Of a DNA stretch of 64,000 bases, positions 21,563-33,693 are shown piece after piece. The position numbers and the translations under genes are program-made. This stretch comes from Miscanthus floridulus (taxonomy: Eukaryota > Streptophyta > Magnoliopsida > Poales > Poaceae). The notes beneath the pieces were generated by a model. That model saw nothing but the letters and a program-made list of their open reading frames with translations, had not been told where the DNA came from and did no database searches. The stretch covers positions 122,847,485-122,911,484 of the forward strand of contig NC_089597.1 in NCBI RefSeq assembly GCF_019320115.1, written 5' to 3'. Numbering within the stretch: the first letter of the stretch is position 1; each line of letters begins with the position of its first letter.

Positions 21563-22500
21563 TTGTGAGAATATGACATGCAAGCAATAGTTGCTTTTAT
21601 TCAGACTTCAGAGGCTAGCTCAGATTATGAAGCAAGCACAAATCGCATAAAAAAACTTCTATTAACATTCGGTAGGATATACCCCATGAGCATACTGTTG
21701 AATACGCTGTGTGCAGCTCCAGGGAGGTGATCGTGGACGTGGACATGGCCACGGAGGTGAGAGACGGTGTAGGTGCTCTTGCAGCAGATGGTGTCCGCCG
21801 TCCACTACAGCACCATCACGTAATAGTCAAACCAGCCTACTCCCGCATCCTAAATCCTAATGCCACCTACCGATGCCAGCCACGAGGATGACACTAAGAA
21901 GAACGGCGCAAGCAGCGCGCCGAGGAGCAGCACGGCAAGACAGATGAGCGACAGCAGCACAACACTATTACTTCCTGATGAGTAAGGGAATTACCTAAAG
22001 ATATATGACGGGCACTGACGAAGGGCCGGGGCGCCCCATCCGCACCGAGGGCGGCGGCGAACAAGAGCCGCCATCGCCGGATGACTCCATCATGGGGCGC
22101 AAGGAGTGTCGATCGCGGATCTGTGAGCAGAGAGAGACCGGCCGAATCCTGGATCCTGCTAGTCGGGTGCTGGAGGCACTTGCGGCTGTTGGAGGCAAGC
22201 GCAGCCTGGAGGGAGGTGGAGACTGATGGCCGCGCATGCTTGAGGAGTGGAGGCATCGTGGTAGCGCCGCAAGATGCACATCGGCGGCGGGCAGCGCTGG
22301 ATCACGGGCTTGTGGCTCAGGGCGGTGCTTTTGCTGTCCGTCGCGCCCTAGCCTAGCGGGGCACCCTCAGCTAGGCGAAGCCGTCGTGCGCGCCCTGGAC
22401 GACGTACCGTGTGACGGGGAGCGAGGGCGAGAAATAGCGCTATGGGATCGCGTCGATCACGCTCTTCCTGGGAAAGAGATCCGATTGATTTCTGTTGGTT
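21563..22500. other. GC-mixed stretch, no gene recognised
   Basis: 21700-22480 is GC-rich and carries an open minus-strand stretch (22279-21995) that ends at a possible donor (ATCTTTAG/GTAATTCC, about 21997). It could be a first exon caught in the Helitron. No family was recognised. Confidence 0.3.
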
Positions 22501-22831
22501 TCTTTAGCCGGATAGACGCGGGTCGCACGACCTATGGTCCTGCTGGTAGATGTTGACCGTAGGAATTTTTTAGTTGCAGAGACAAGGCAACAAGTGCTGA
22601 CGAGGATGAGAGGATCTGTTGGATACTTGGATGCTACTGATGAATGTGAAGATGTAAATACCTGTACATCTGCAAAAGGCAGACGTATCAATGTGGGGAA
22701 ACCAGCATCTTCCATTCCAATCTCAACAACACAATTCCTACCAGTTCAAATCAGATACCAAACAAATCAGGCTCCAAAACCGTACGTTTTAGTTTCTACA
22801 ACAAACATTAGTACTACCAAATCAGCACACA

Positions 22832-25800
22832 TCACTGGAACTTCCTGACCAGCTCAAGCTTGCGAGCCTGGAAGAATTTGCAGCGGCCTTTTCCGCTTGA
22901 TTCAATCTCCTCGGTCTTCCTTTTGAAACCAGTAAAGCCTAGGCTTGAGAGCTTCACTTGCCGCTTGGTGCTTCCATTGCCAGTTCCATCCTCATCAGCT
23001 TCATCAGACTCCCTTTGTATCATATACCATGTGGCAAAATCATACTAGTTAGGAATCAGAATCAATGTTTTGCAGTTCACAAAACACACTGACAAAATCA
23101 GTTCAAGTACAGAAAGCACAGAAGCATAAATAAAGGTTGAAAATTTGAACACACCATGTAACCTCAACTGCATCCTTGAAGAAGGGCGTGCAAGTTCCCC
23201 AACTAAAACGAACTAAAGTTGGGAAGCCAAACACAGGGTGCTTGTGATCTTCTAACCATTGCTTAGTATCAGGGTCTGCACCATCAATTTGGATGTTCTT
23301 TAACGACACACTGTCATATGATTAGAGTTTGGTAAAATCATTTATAACGAGGAATTGGTTACCTCCTGGATATCCTGATCCAGTTTTCATGTGCATATTC
23401 AGAGTCGTTTCATCAAACACCCAGTTTCGCAAGGCTCTGTCCCTAGTGACCTGCAGTTGCACATCACAACTTTAGAACTGCGCAAGCCTATAAGAAAGTA
23501 CCTACACAAGGAAATTTGATTCCAGAAATTACCTTTGCAACTATACTTGCTCCACTAACAACAGGGTAAAGGCTATCAGCTTTTTTGGCAACCACAAATT
23601 TGATTCCTGGAAACTTTTCTGTCAGCTTGATCCTATATTTTTCAGGATCTCCCACTGTATCTATATATACCTTTTCAAGGAGGAATATAATTAGTTAATT
23701 ACTAAAAAATGTAGTAATAAATAATCTTACAAGGATAGCCACATGCCCGCATAAAAAAAAAGTCCTTTTGAACTCAAGAACATATGCTCTTACTTCTGCC
23801 AGTAGAACTCCCATGTCAAGCAGTTTTCTAACAAGGCCCATGGCAGAGTTATGTGATATTTCATTCAGATTAACTTTTGACCTGAAACAATGAGACTACT
23901 AATGAAGATAACAACGCAAGTTTGCAGTCTAATAGGTACAAAAAGCAGTCATACTTTTTTAACATTTTAGCAGACAGATCCTTTGGGCATATGACATCCA
24001 CTTCCCACCCAATAGAGCTATTGACCTTTAAACTTTCAAATAGCTCCTCTCTTTGTTCCTCCTTCAAGGTCTTTGAATCTGTTTGAGAAGACAAGATCAA
24101 TAGGCTATGCTAATTGTCAATGTGTTAGTAGCAAAACTACTCTTGAACTCTTCCGTGGCCCGTGCAAAGTTACATGTCCAACAGACACTCTAGAGTTAAC
24201 TTCGCCTAAACTAGAAAAAAACTTAAGGATCAGACAGCAGTACCCAGATTGGAAAGAGCCGTTAGCCTCGTCCCCCCCCCCCCCCCCCTCCCCCGGCGTC
24301 CCGCGGCACCCCCGCGACGGCGCCCAGATCCGCCGCCGCTGTGGCTTCCCAGCCCCCACCCACTGCCCAAGCGCCCCCTCCAGCCTCCGCCTCCCAGCCC
24401 ATGTCCTCGTCGCCGGCCATTTGCCGGTCTCCAGGAGGCCCCGAGCAACCCCGCCTCCGGTCCCTGGTGGTGGGCTCGATCGAGCTGCCGCTCCAGGAGT
24501 CAACGACCTCCCCTCCTCCTGCTGCCCCACAGCGCAGAGTGCGCTTCGCCATTACTCCTCCCCCAACCACCAGCTCCTTTATTGCTTCGCTATTACCCCC
24601 ACCTCCCAGCAAATCCTGCCTCAGATCCACGGCCGCCCACGCGAGGGAGAGCGCCTCAGGCTGCACTTATGGTGGCGCACCTTCCCAAGGCAGCCTCGAC
24701 ACGACCGAGGACTCCAGCGCCGCGCAGCCCCGGGTGGCCATGCCCGGTCACCTCACGCATCCAGAGATCGATGAAGATGGTTGGACAAAGGTACTACGGA
24801 AAAGGCGTTCAGCTCAGGCGAATTCAAGCCCACCAGCGCCCCGCACGCCATCGCCGCGCTCTGCATTTCTGGAGTCACTCAGAGGGAGGTGCCTCCGATG
24901 CCTCACTGGCGGACACTGGGCGGCAGACTGCAGGGAGCCGGTCCGTTGCATCAACTGCAGACGAATTGGCCATAAAGCCAGGGAGTGCAGCAGAGCTTCA
25001 CATCCCCCATCCGGCCGCGACACAGCTGCAGCACACCCATCTGCCTCCTCTGCTTGGACACCACCAAAGCTCAGCTCCTTTCCCCCCCTGCCGCATCGCG
25101 CCATGCCGGCCCCCGGAGACCCCGCGGCCTGCCCAGAAGATACCTGCGCGGTGGCGGCCTCGACTACGGCAATGGAGGCGGAGGCGAGGCGCCTCTCCTC
25201 CTGCGCCATCGTGCTTGGGCAGTGCAGAGGCAGAGGCGAGACGGAGCCTAAGGAGGTGGAGAAGGCGCTCCGCAGATGCTTCGGGGTCCTAGAAGGCGAC
25301 GTCGTTGTTTCCTGTCATCGACCAGAGAACTTCCTCGCCATCTTCAAGTACCCCCACCACCAAGATGCTGCGGTGACCAAGGAGAAACTTCCGATGCGCA
25401 ACTTCGACTTCCGCATCTGGCCATGGCGGATAGAAGCCTATGGAGACCACTGTGAGCTGCGCCATCACGTGCGTCTCTGCCTGGAAGGAGTTCCAGTCCA
25501 CGCTTGGAACGAGAGCATCGCTAAGCGGGTGGTGGCGAGAGCGTGCGACATCGACTACGTGGAGCAGCAGTCGGTGGACCGGGAGGACACCAGGGTGCTA
25601 TGCCTCTGGGCGTGGACCTACAATCCCTCCGATATCCCCAAGGTAACTTGGTTGACCATAACTGACAATGCAGTGCTTGTTCATGACGGCGCAGTCCCCC
25701 CTCGTGGCCGACGTGGGCTAACCTTCCGCATCATCGTCCACCTCGACCTGCTTGAGCTTCCCCCCCCCCCCCCCGACAGTCACGGCCAGGTGGAAACCAA

Positions 25801-28800
25801 GGACTTCACTTGGCACTTTGGGGTCGTCGACGGCGAACGCACGCTGCGTGAACGCCAAGAGCCACCGCCACCAGAACCCAGGCGCCAGCATCGCCGGGAC
25901 GACGACGACGAGCGTCGTGGCCGTCGCGAAAGGAGGAGTGACCACTGGGGGTCACGTCTACTCCGGAGCCTCTCTCGTGCCCCGGAGCGGGCAAGAGAGA
26001 GGGAACGGTCAGAGTCACGACATGGCCGTCGCGACAGATCGACTGCTCCAGGGGAACGACGCAGACACGGCCACGACAACGATGGTGCCAGGAGCAGGAC
26101 TCCGCCACGCAACACGCGCAGATCGCCGGAACGAGGATGACGGCGTCCAGAGCGGGTCACCACCTCGCCGGCCGCGCTCAACTCCTGGAGAGCACTGCAT
26201 CAACGACGACATCAGCAGCAGGTCTCCCATCAGTTCGCAGGTCGCCATCACGCCGTTCGCGCCCTGCTCCTCGTGGGCGCACCAGGAGCGAATCTCCACC
26301 GCGCCACACACGCCCAGCTCGCGGCCACGACGATGAAGGCGCCCAGAATGAGTCTTCACCTGGCCGAGCTTGTTCAACTCTCGAAGCCCCGCCCCCAGCA
26401 ACCTCCAACGGCGCTTCAAGCAAGGGGGCTGACCCCGGCGCTGTGCTCGGAGAGGACAGCAGTAACATGGTCGTGGGGTCTCCAGGGACAACAAGCAGGA
26501 CAGCGGCCACGACAGCACCCTCTGGTATGCCACGTGACAGGGAACACCCAACTGCTCGTCTCGACACACAAGGAAGGCGCCAACACTACACCGCTGCCTG
26601 CTGCAGGTGAACATGACGTCCTGCCGCGGGACGGAACATTGCTGTCCGCCGGCCATGGCGTCCTGGAGCAGGGCGCAACATCGCCAACCACCGTCCACGG
26701 CGTCCCAACGCAGGGCACAGCAACACTGACCTCCGGCCACCAGGGACCGACTTCCGAGGGCGGGAGCATTCTGCAAGTCCCACTCCCACTCATGGCCACG
26801 CCCCCTGCTTCGCCGGCGACTCCAGCAACCTCCATCCACGGCCGCACAAGGGAGCGTCAGTACGGGCGCCGCGGCAGTGGCCGAAATCGCTCCCCGCCCA
26901 GAAGCTCGCCCAAGACGCCGACAAATGACGGCGACAGCTGCATCATCAGCCACAGGTCCAACACTCGCAGACCTGACGACGACAACAGTGGCTCCTCGCA
27001 TCCACCAGCAGTAACATGTTCAACTACAAGTTTTGACTGTCCTTCACCCCCCATGCTACACAGGTTGACATCCCCAACCAGTGGCGACAGCAGGGACGAG
27101 GCTGCACAGCGTTCTGCCACAATTGCGGCGTTCAGGCGATCTCCTCGCTCCCACCAGGCCGCGTCTGGTACCCGATTCAGAAGGCACCGCCCAAATTGCG
27201 TCTATGTCAGGCGTAATTGTTGCAGGCAGCGCACGGCGTCTCCACTAGCCCAACAGAACGTGGCGGCCAACTTCATCAGCACAGTCACACTGCAGACTGC
27301 AGTGCCGCTGCTCCAAGGGCCACCCCAGCGAACGAGGACCGTCAGACGCAGGAAGAAGCAGTCTTCAGCCCCCCTGCGCAAAAGTGTGCGCATTGCAACA
27401 GCATCTTGGCCGCGGGGCGATGCTCAAGCGAAGGCGCGCCAAGTTCTGATGAAAAAACTTGCTTCATGGAGGAGGAGGACCGTTTGCTGGACGACGCGCT
27501 GCTGGGCTACTTCAAGCTGTTCGGCGGTCCACTTTCAGGGACGGTGATCCAGGCGTTGACTGCCCTTTGTGGCCTCGGCGACGACTCTGGGGCAGGCTGC
27601 TCCCAGGCTTAGGTTTCATAGTTCGGTGCAAGGGCTACATTATGTAACTCATGTCAAGCTCCAACCATTTGTATCTTCAGTTCAGTAGGTGTGTCGTCGT
27701 CTCCAGTTATGTATCGGCTGTGAAGGATGCAGTGGTGACGACCAGGGGCCAAAGATCACCAAAGCGCTCTCCACTCCTTCAGGGTCACCATGTCATCTTC
27801 AGTTGTTATTCTACTATGTCTGCACCAAAGCTACTGCCATCAGCGCTGCTAGCTACCTGTTGTAAGCTTCGGTTTGGAAATACTACTGTAATCGGCTGCA
27901 GCCAGTTTACTCGCTTCAATGTGTCTGTTCTTCCCTTGCAGTTTCTGCACAGGCTGTTATTTGGGGTAAATCTTGTTTTCAATGACACAACGTAATTGCA
28001 ACATCCTGTGCTGGAACGTGAGAGGCCTCAATGATGTGGTGAGGCAAGATACAGTGAGCTTGCTAGTTCGAGACACAGCCTCCACCATCGTGTGTCTACA
28101 AGAAACAAAGCTACAAAACATCGACCAAGGCATCGTCCAGCGCACGGTAGGTGCCAAATTCACAAACAATTTTGTGGCATTGCCGGCCACACAAACTAGA
28201 GGTGCCATTCTTTTGGCGGCAAATGAAGATTATTTCCACCTCACCGATCAACACTTATCTGCAAATGTGGTCACAGCAACATGCACCATGAGGGCAGACG
28301 GGACCAAATGGCAAATAACGGTGGTATATGGTCCACAAGGTGATGCTGAGAAACTACAATTCTTGCAAGAGCTCAAGGCAATTCCTAGGCCGGCGCACGG
28401 GAGGTGGCTAGTCCTTGGTGACTTTAATCTCATCTACCAAGCGGCAGATAAGAATAATTCAAATCTGAACCGTCGTCTAATGGGGGCCTTCAAAGCGGTG
28501 ATCGACAAGCTAAACCTCAAAGAAATAGGGCTCAATGGCCGCCGTTACACTTGGAGCAATGAGCAGGACAGTCCGACGCTTACTAGGATCGACAGGCTGC
28601 TTTGCACCCCGGATTGGGAATTGACCTTCCCAACCTGTTTCCTCCACTCCCTGCCTTCGCTCATGTCATACCACACTCCGCTTCTACTACAAGGGGAGAT
28701 CCTGCACTACAAAAATCCATCCTTCCGCTTCGAAAATTTCTGGGTGAATGTTGATGGCTTCAGTGAATTGGTAGAACAGATTTGGAATAGACCTGTCCAA

Positions 28801-31800
28801 TTGAACGTGCCTCTCAAGCGACTCAACACAAAATTAGCAAGAGTGGCCAAAGGCATCAAGAAATGGCGGAGGGAGAAAATTGGCGACACACGGCTACAGT
28901 TGGCCATCGTCAAAGAAGTGCTATTGCAGCTTGAAGTGGCACAGGAAATGAGAACGCTGACGCCCCAGTAAATTGCACTACGTCGCCAGCTAAAAGCAAG
29001 GAGCACCGGACTTGCTGCCATTGAAAAATCGAGGATTAGGCAGCGAGCGAGATTATCACACATCAGCAGTGGAGACGCAAACACAAAATTCTTCCATATC
29101 AGAGCCAGCATGAGGAGGAGGAAAAATTATATACATTGCTTGCATACGGATGAGGGGGTAGCCATTACTCATAGTGACAAGGAGAAGGTGGTGGCAGACT
29201 AGTTCTCGGGTCACCTGGGTTCAGTGCCATCGAGATCAAGGACCTTCGACTGGAACGCACTGGGTTATGTCCCAAGAGACTTGTCCGCACTAGAGGTTCC
29301 ATTCACGCAGGAGGAGATCAAGGCCACGATACATTCCATGCCGTCCGACAAAGCACCAGGACCCGATGGTTTCACGGGCGTCTTCTTCAAAAAGTGCTGG
29401 GAAATTATCAAGGAAGATGTCATAGTGGCAATGAACAGCATGTTTATGCTAAACTCCCAAGGTTTTGAGCTGCTAAATTCGGCTAATATTATCCTGCTCC
29501 CAAAAAAAGCGGACGCCATGCAAGTAACGGACTTCCGGCCAATTAGTCTCATACACAGTTTTGCAAAATTATTCACCAAGCTTCTCGCAAACAGATTGGC
29601 TCCCCTATTGGACTCCTTGGTCTCCAAATGCCAAAGTGCGTTCATAAAAAAAAGGAGCATCCATGACAACTTCCTATATGTCCAGAGCATAGTGCGGACC
29701 TTCCAAAAACAAAAAAAGCCGGCCATATTCCTCAAGTTGGACATACATAAAGCCTTCGACACAGTCAGCTGGAGCTACCTTCTGGAGGTACTACAGGCTC
29801 TTGGCTTCGGACCACGCGGGCGTGAGTGGGTTTCAATCCTCTTCCGCACCACTTCCTCAAGGGTCCTTCTAAATGGACAGCAGGGTCCGGCGTTCAGCCA
29901 CAGCAGGGGAGTTCGGCAGGGTGACCCACTTTCGCCCATGCTTTTTATTCTTGCCATGGACCCGCTGCAGCGCTTACTAGACTTGGCAACACAGCAAGCC
30001 GTCCTCACCAACCTTCCTGTAGCTGCAGCTAGATGGCGAACTTCCATGTATGCTGATGATGCGGCAATATTCATTAACCCCTTCAAGGAAGATCTCGAAG
30101 CCATCACTACCATCCTGCAAGAATTCGACAATGTCTCGGGCCTTCACATAAACTTGAAGAAAAGTTCGGTCCACCCAATCAGATGCCAAGACATCGACCT
30201 TGATCATGTCTTGGCCTCCTTCGTAGGGAAAAGAGAGACTTTCCCGTGTCGCTACTTGGGATTGCAGCTACATACGAGACCACTGCAAAAGGTCCACGTA
30301 CAACCCCTCATTGAGCGCATTGGCCAGAGGTTGCCGGGTTGGAAGGGGAGGTTTAGCAGGCTTACATTAGTTACCTCAGTTCTGTCTTCTATGCCTACTT
30401 ATCATCTCACGGTGTTCCCTCTAGCAGTGTGGGCAAGAAAGAAGATTGATAAAATCAGAAGATCATTCCTTTGGAAGGGGGAGGAGAACGCAAATGGGGG
30501 ACACAGCCTGGTGAATTGGCCAACTGTATGTAGGCCAAAAGACTTGGGCGGATTGGGAGTGCCGGACCTGGAGAGGTTCGGAAGGGCATTGCACCTAAGA
30601 TGGCTATGGCAAGAATGGGGTCAGGATCCTAAACCTTGGGTGGGATTGGGAGTGCCATGCAAAGACACAGATCGGCTCCTTTTCAACTCCTCCACCACGG
30701 TCACGATTGGCAATGGCAACAAAGCACGTTTCTGGCACCACAGCTGGCTAGATGGAGAGGCACCCAGGTACTTAGCGCCACACCTGTTCATGCTTGTGCG
30801 TAGGAAGAACAGGACGGTCCAGCAAGAGCTACACAATGGTAACTGGATTAAATCGCTGCAAAGGTGTATCACAACAACAACACAGATCCAGGAATTCATT
30901 GGTCTATGGATCAGATTACAAAATGTCCAGCTACAGCCCGAGGTAGAAGACTCCATTATTTGGAAATGGACGGCCGACGGAAATTACTCCACTCGCTCGG
31001 CATACAGGATACAATTCGGAGGTTCGCATCGAAAGTTCCAACATGAACTCATCTGGAAGGCGAAAGCGGAGAATAAATGCAAAATTCATGCCTGGATCCT
31101 CATGCATGACAAAGTTCTAACGGCCGATAATCTTCAGAAAAGGGGATGGCCCCACCAAGATCATTGCGTCTTGTGTAATGGCCCTTTGGAGACAGGGCTA
31201 CACCTCTCTGTCATGCCCCTTTGCAAGAGCTGTTTGGGCTCAGGTGCTATCTTGGGAAAATTATGATTTACAGCTGCCACAGCAAGACCCAGCCTCAATC
31301 GGCACTTGGTGGGAGGAGATGGCAAGCAAGGTGCCAAAGCAGGAACACAGGCACCCATGTTTGTCCTCCACAATTTCAGAAGTTCATAAACATATGCATC
31401 AGGTCTTTGAAAGATACACTAGCTTCTATCATGCCAAATCAACCAAAGTGCTTAACTACTGCCAGCATCTACTTAATGAATGAACACAAATTGAAGGTCA
31501 CAAATTAACCTATTAAAGATTACGTGCTATAACTTCGACGCTACGTCGCTACCCAGTTTATCTCTCTGACACAGGCTCAGTCATAAATAATTCGGTATAC
31601 AATTGAAACTAAATCACATGTACATGTATGTGCTCTGTAGAACTAAAACTACACTGAGAATACTGAGCTGTGCATTGCAACTAACACAACAACAAGTAAA
31701 TCAGCTTCAACAAGGAGATGAAGAAGATGTGAGTGAAGAAGACCTGCGAATTTGAGAGTGGCAAGAGTGTTATTGTAAGAGCGCGCGCAGTACATACATC

Positions 31801-32152
31801 CATACACCATAGGACCTGCACGAGCAGTAATAGGAAGTCAATTTCGGAAAGACTCCATCTCTGTTAAAAACCAGAAAAAATGCGTCCTGCTCATGACATT
31901 TCGCTGAGGAAAGTGTTGAAACCAACTTGAAGTTCAAGAAACTTGCACATTTCCATGAGTGTTCATCCTATTTCACTTTGGCCTACTGAATATTTGTACA
32001 GTAATAAACTGAAAAAAAATTGAAGCAGCATTGCGTATTAATAACCGGTCAGAAGAGAGAAAGCGTTTACCAAGGACAGGGCCACGGCCGGCCTCGTCGA
32101 TCCCCATGAGGCAGGGCTCCTTGGTAGCCCACTCTGGCACCGGCGCCGCCAT
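22832..32152 (-). CDS. RNASEH2A: Ribonuclease H2 subunit A (catalytic), eight exons
   Basis: Type 2 RNase H catalytic subunit; it cuts RNA in RNA:DNA hybrids and single ribonucleotides in nuclear DNA, with subunits B and C. Exons: 32152-32071, 31815-31744, 24078-23955, 23881-23794, 23670-23533, 23450-23363, 23275-23155, 23012-22832. All have GT-AG borders and consistent phase, giving 297 residues, the usual plant length. Catalytic acids are present: D19/E20 in [13 protein letters not shown]126 in VYIDTVGDP and D154 in [25 protein letters not shown] and [13 protein letters not shown] are family motifs. The start ATG at 32152 is in good context (GAAATGG). Intron 2 is 7.7 kb because it contains a LINE on the opposite strand. 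No stop or frameshift was found, so the gene looks functional. Confidence 0.95.
24341..27612 (+). pseudogene. LINE ORF1 (nucleic-acid-binding protein), broken
   Basis: Pro-rich N-terminus, then two CCHC knuckles ([14 protein letters not shown] and [14 protein letters not shown], 24895-24990) and a conserved middle domain ([20 protein letters not shown], about 25270-25340). A long Arg/Ser-rich tail follows from about 25850, with [11 protein letters not shown] and [17 protein letters not shown] stop at 26138-26140 and frame changes near there and near 27455 break the frame. The C-terminal block [18 protein letters not shown] and the following [15 protein letters not shown] match the ORF1 of the LINE at 12119. 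Poly-C runs (24270, 25758) are likely slip points. Confidence 0.8.
27973..31350 (+). pseudogene. LINE ORF2 (endonuclease-reverse transcriptase), broken
   Basis: N-terminal APE-type endonuclease: [44 protein letters not shown] and [10 protein letters not shown]. The reverse transcriptase follows: [61 protein letters not shown] and the active-site MYADDA (about 30050). A zinc-ribbon tail (zf-RVT) with CKIHAWI and [15 protein letters not shown] comes after that. In-frame stops TAA (28969-28971) and TAG (29200-29202) and a frameshift near 31215 disable it. Plant L1 lineage; no RNase H domain seen. Truncated at about 31350. Confidence 0.92.
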
Positions 32153-33690
32153 TTCCACTGCGTTAGGGCAAAGGAGAGAGGGGAAGCGGATTAGAGTTGG
32201 AGGTCGCTGCTGCCGGATTAGGGATGAAGCAGGGAGGAAAGGAAGTAGGAACTCACCCACCTTGCTGCGGACGGGCGGGACGTGAGGTAGCGGCGGCGGC
32301 GGCGGCGGCGGCGGCGGGGTCGCGGCGGGCTCGCCGCTTGGGTGGCGAGAAGAGAAAGGCGTAGCGGCTAGCGGGGTTGCGCGCCTGCGCGACTCACCAT
32401 CGGGCGCGCCGGGGCGAACCGGGCCGGTAAGAACGGGAAGCGTTAGCCCAGAAAAGGCCCATCTACCGGTAAGAATGGGTCGGCCCACGGAGAAAGGAGA
32501 CCGAGTTCAGAGTTTTAGTCTTCTTCCCCGGCGACCTCCTCCGCCCGCACGGCCGCACAGGCACAGCCACTGGCCGTCTGGCCGCGACGGAGCGCCCCCT
32601 CCCGTTCCGCATGGATTCACGCCCGTTCCTGGCTGGGCGACCAACGGTAGGCAGCATGCGGCAACCGCGACCGGTCCCCGTTCCTGTTGGTCATTAAGTC
32701 ATTTGATGCCCCTGACAATTGTTTTCGCTAGATTAGAGGTTGGTGCTGCGCTGCCTTTTTTTGCTAGGGGTTGTTGGTGTTAGCATTCTGCATGCCAAAA
32801 TTGTCGGGCTGTTAGGATGGTGTGGCCTGTGGAAATGTGCATTGCTTGTGGTCTTGCTTCCGCCATTGTGCTGTTGTGGTTGCTCTAGGCCTCTAGGACA
32901 GTAGGACTGTTGGAACTTGGAAACGAAGCCATGTAGGCTTGGACATCATATTGTTGGGGAGGGAGGGAACCAAACTGAAACTGAACAATATGTACTGATT
33001 ATGCTCCTAAGTTAAATCTGAACACCACTAGTTCATAAATTGCCCCCTCTCACAGCAATAACAGTAAGCTGAATTCTGAACAATGGTACTTCATATCTTT
33101 TCCCCTTCTCAGATAAAAAAAAATCAGCAAAGTCCATCCTTCTCCCTCAATTATGCTATCCATATATCCATCTTTTCTAATACAGGCATCTGTACATGTT
33201 TCACAGTTCCAGAAATGTTAATGAATTAATTGATAGCTCAATACGCTTTCAAAGTGCTTTCACTGTTCCTGCAATTGAACTTGAGCGCTATAGGTTTTAG
33301 ATAACAAGAGGGAAAATTGTAGACAGAAGCTCATAGCTGTGAGCCTTTTCTTTTCATAGATTTACATACACAACTGTACAACTTCACTAGGATACAAATG
33401 TAGGCATACTAAGCAAGAGCCCAATGCCTTTTTTTTTATGCACTTTCCATATTCAATCGTTTGAACTAGGAGGTGCAATATTTCCACGGAAGGAATAAGG
33501 AAAATTGTATACAGGGCCTCATGACAGTGAGACTTTTCTTTCAGGAATGTACAGTACTGCGCTCTTTGTTAGAAACTCTTCCTTCTACTGAAGTTACACC
33601 TAGTCTGGTGGAGTACAATATTGCCACCTACAATATGTTCTCCTTTAATTACATCTGCACCTGCACCTGCACCTGCAGGGGCTCAACTAC
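32153..33690. other. 5' flank of RNASEH2A and intergenic sequence
   Basis: Contains a CGG microsatellite (32288-32316) in the probable 5' leader of RNASEH2A and GC-rich promoter-like sequence to about 32660. From 32700 to 33690 it is AT-rich with no gene, repeat or RNA I can support, apart from a short CACCTG repeat at 33658-33677 just past the kinase gene's stop. Confidence 0.45.
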
Positions 33691-33693
33691 AGT

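Larger units (their letters stand above)
24240..31350 (+). mobile_element. L1-like LINE inside RNASEH2A intron 2
   Basis: Plus-strand ORF1 (CCHC protein) and ORF2 (endonuclease and reverse transcriptase) lie between exons 3 and 2 of the minus-strand host gene. The left edge is near the poly-C tract at 24270-24290. The right edge is where similarity to the zinc-ribbon RT tail ends (about 31350). No target duplication or poly(A) tail was found, and the 3' end looks truncated. The remaining intron sequence (31350-31743) has no feature I can name. Confidence 0.85.

Noticed and set aside
31973..32488. Longer N-terminus for RNase H2A starting at 32488
   Set aside because: The upstream frame is low-complexity Pro/Arg sequence over a CGG repeat, while the ATG at 32152 has good context and gives the family length.
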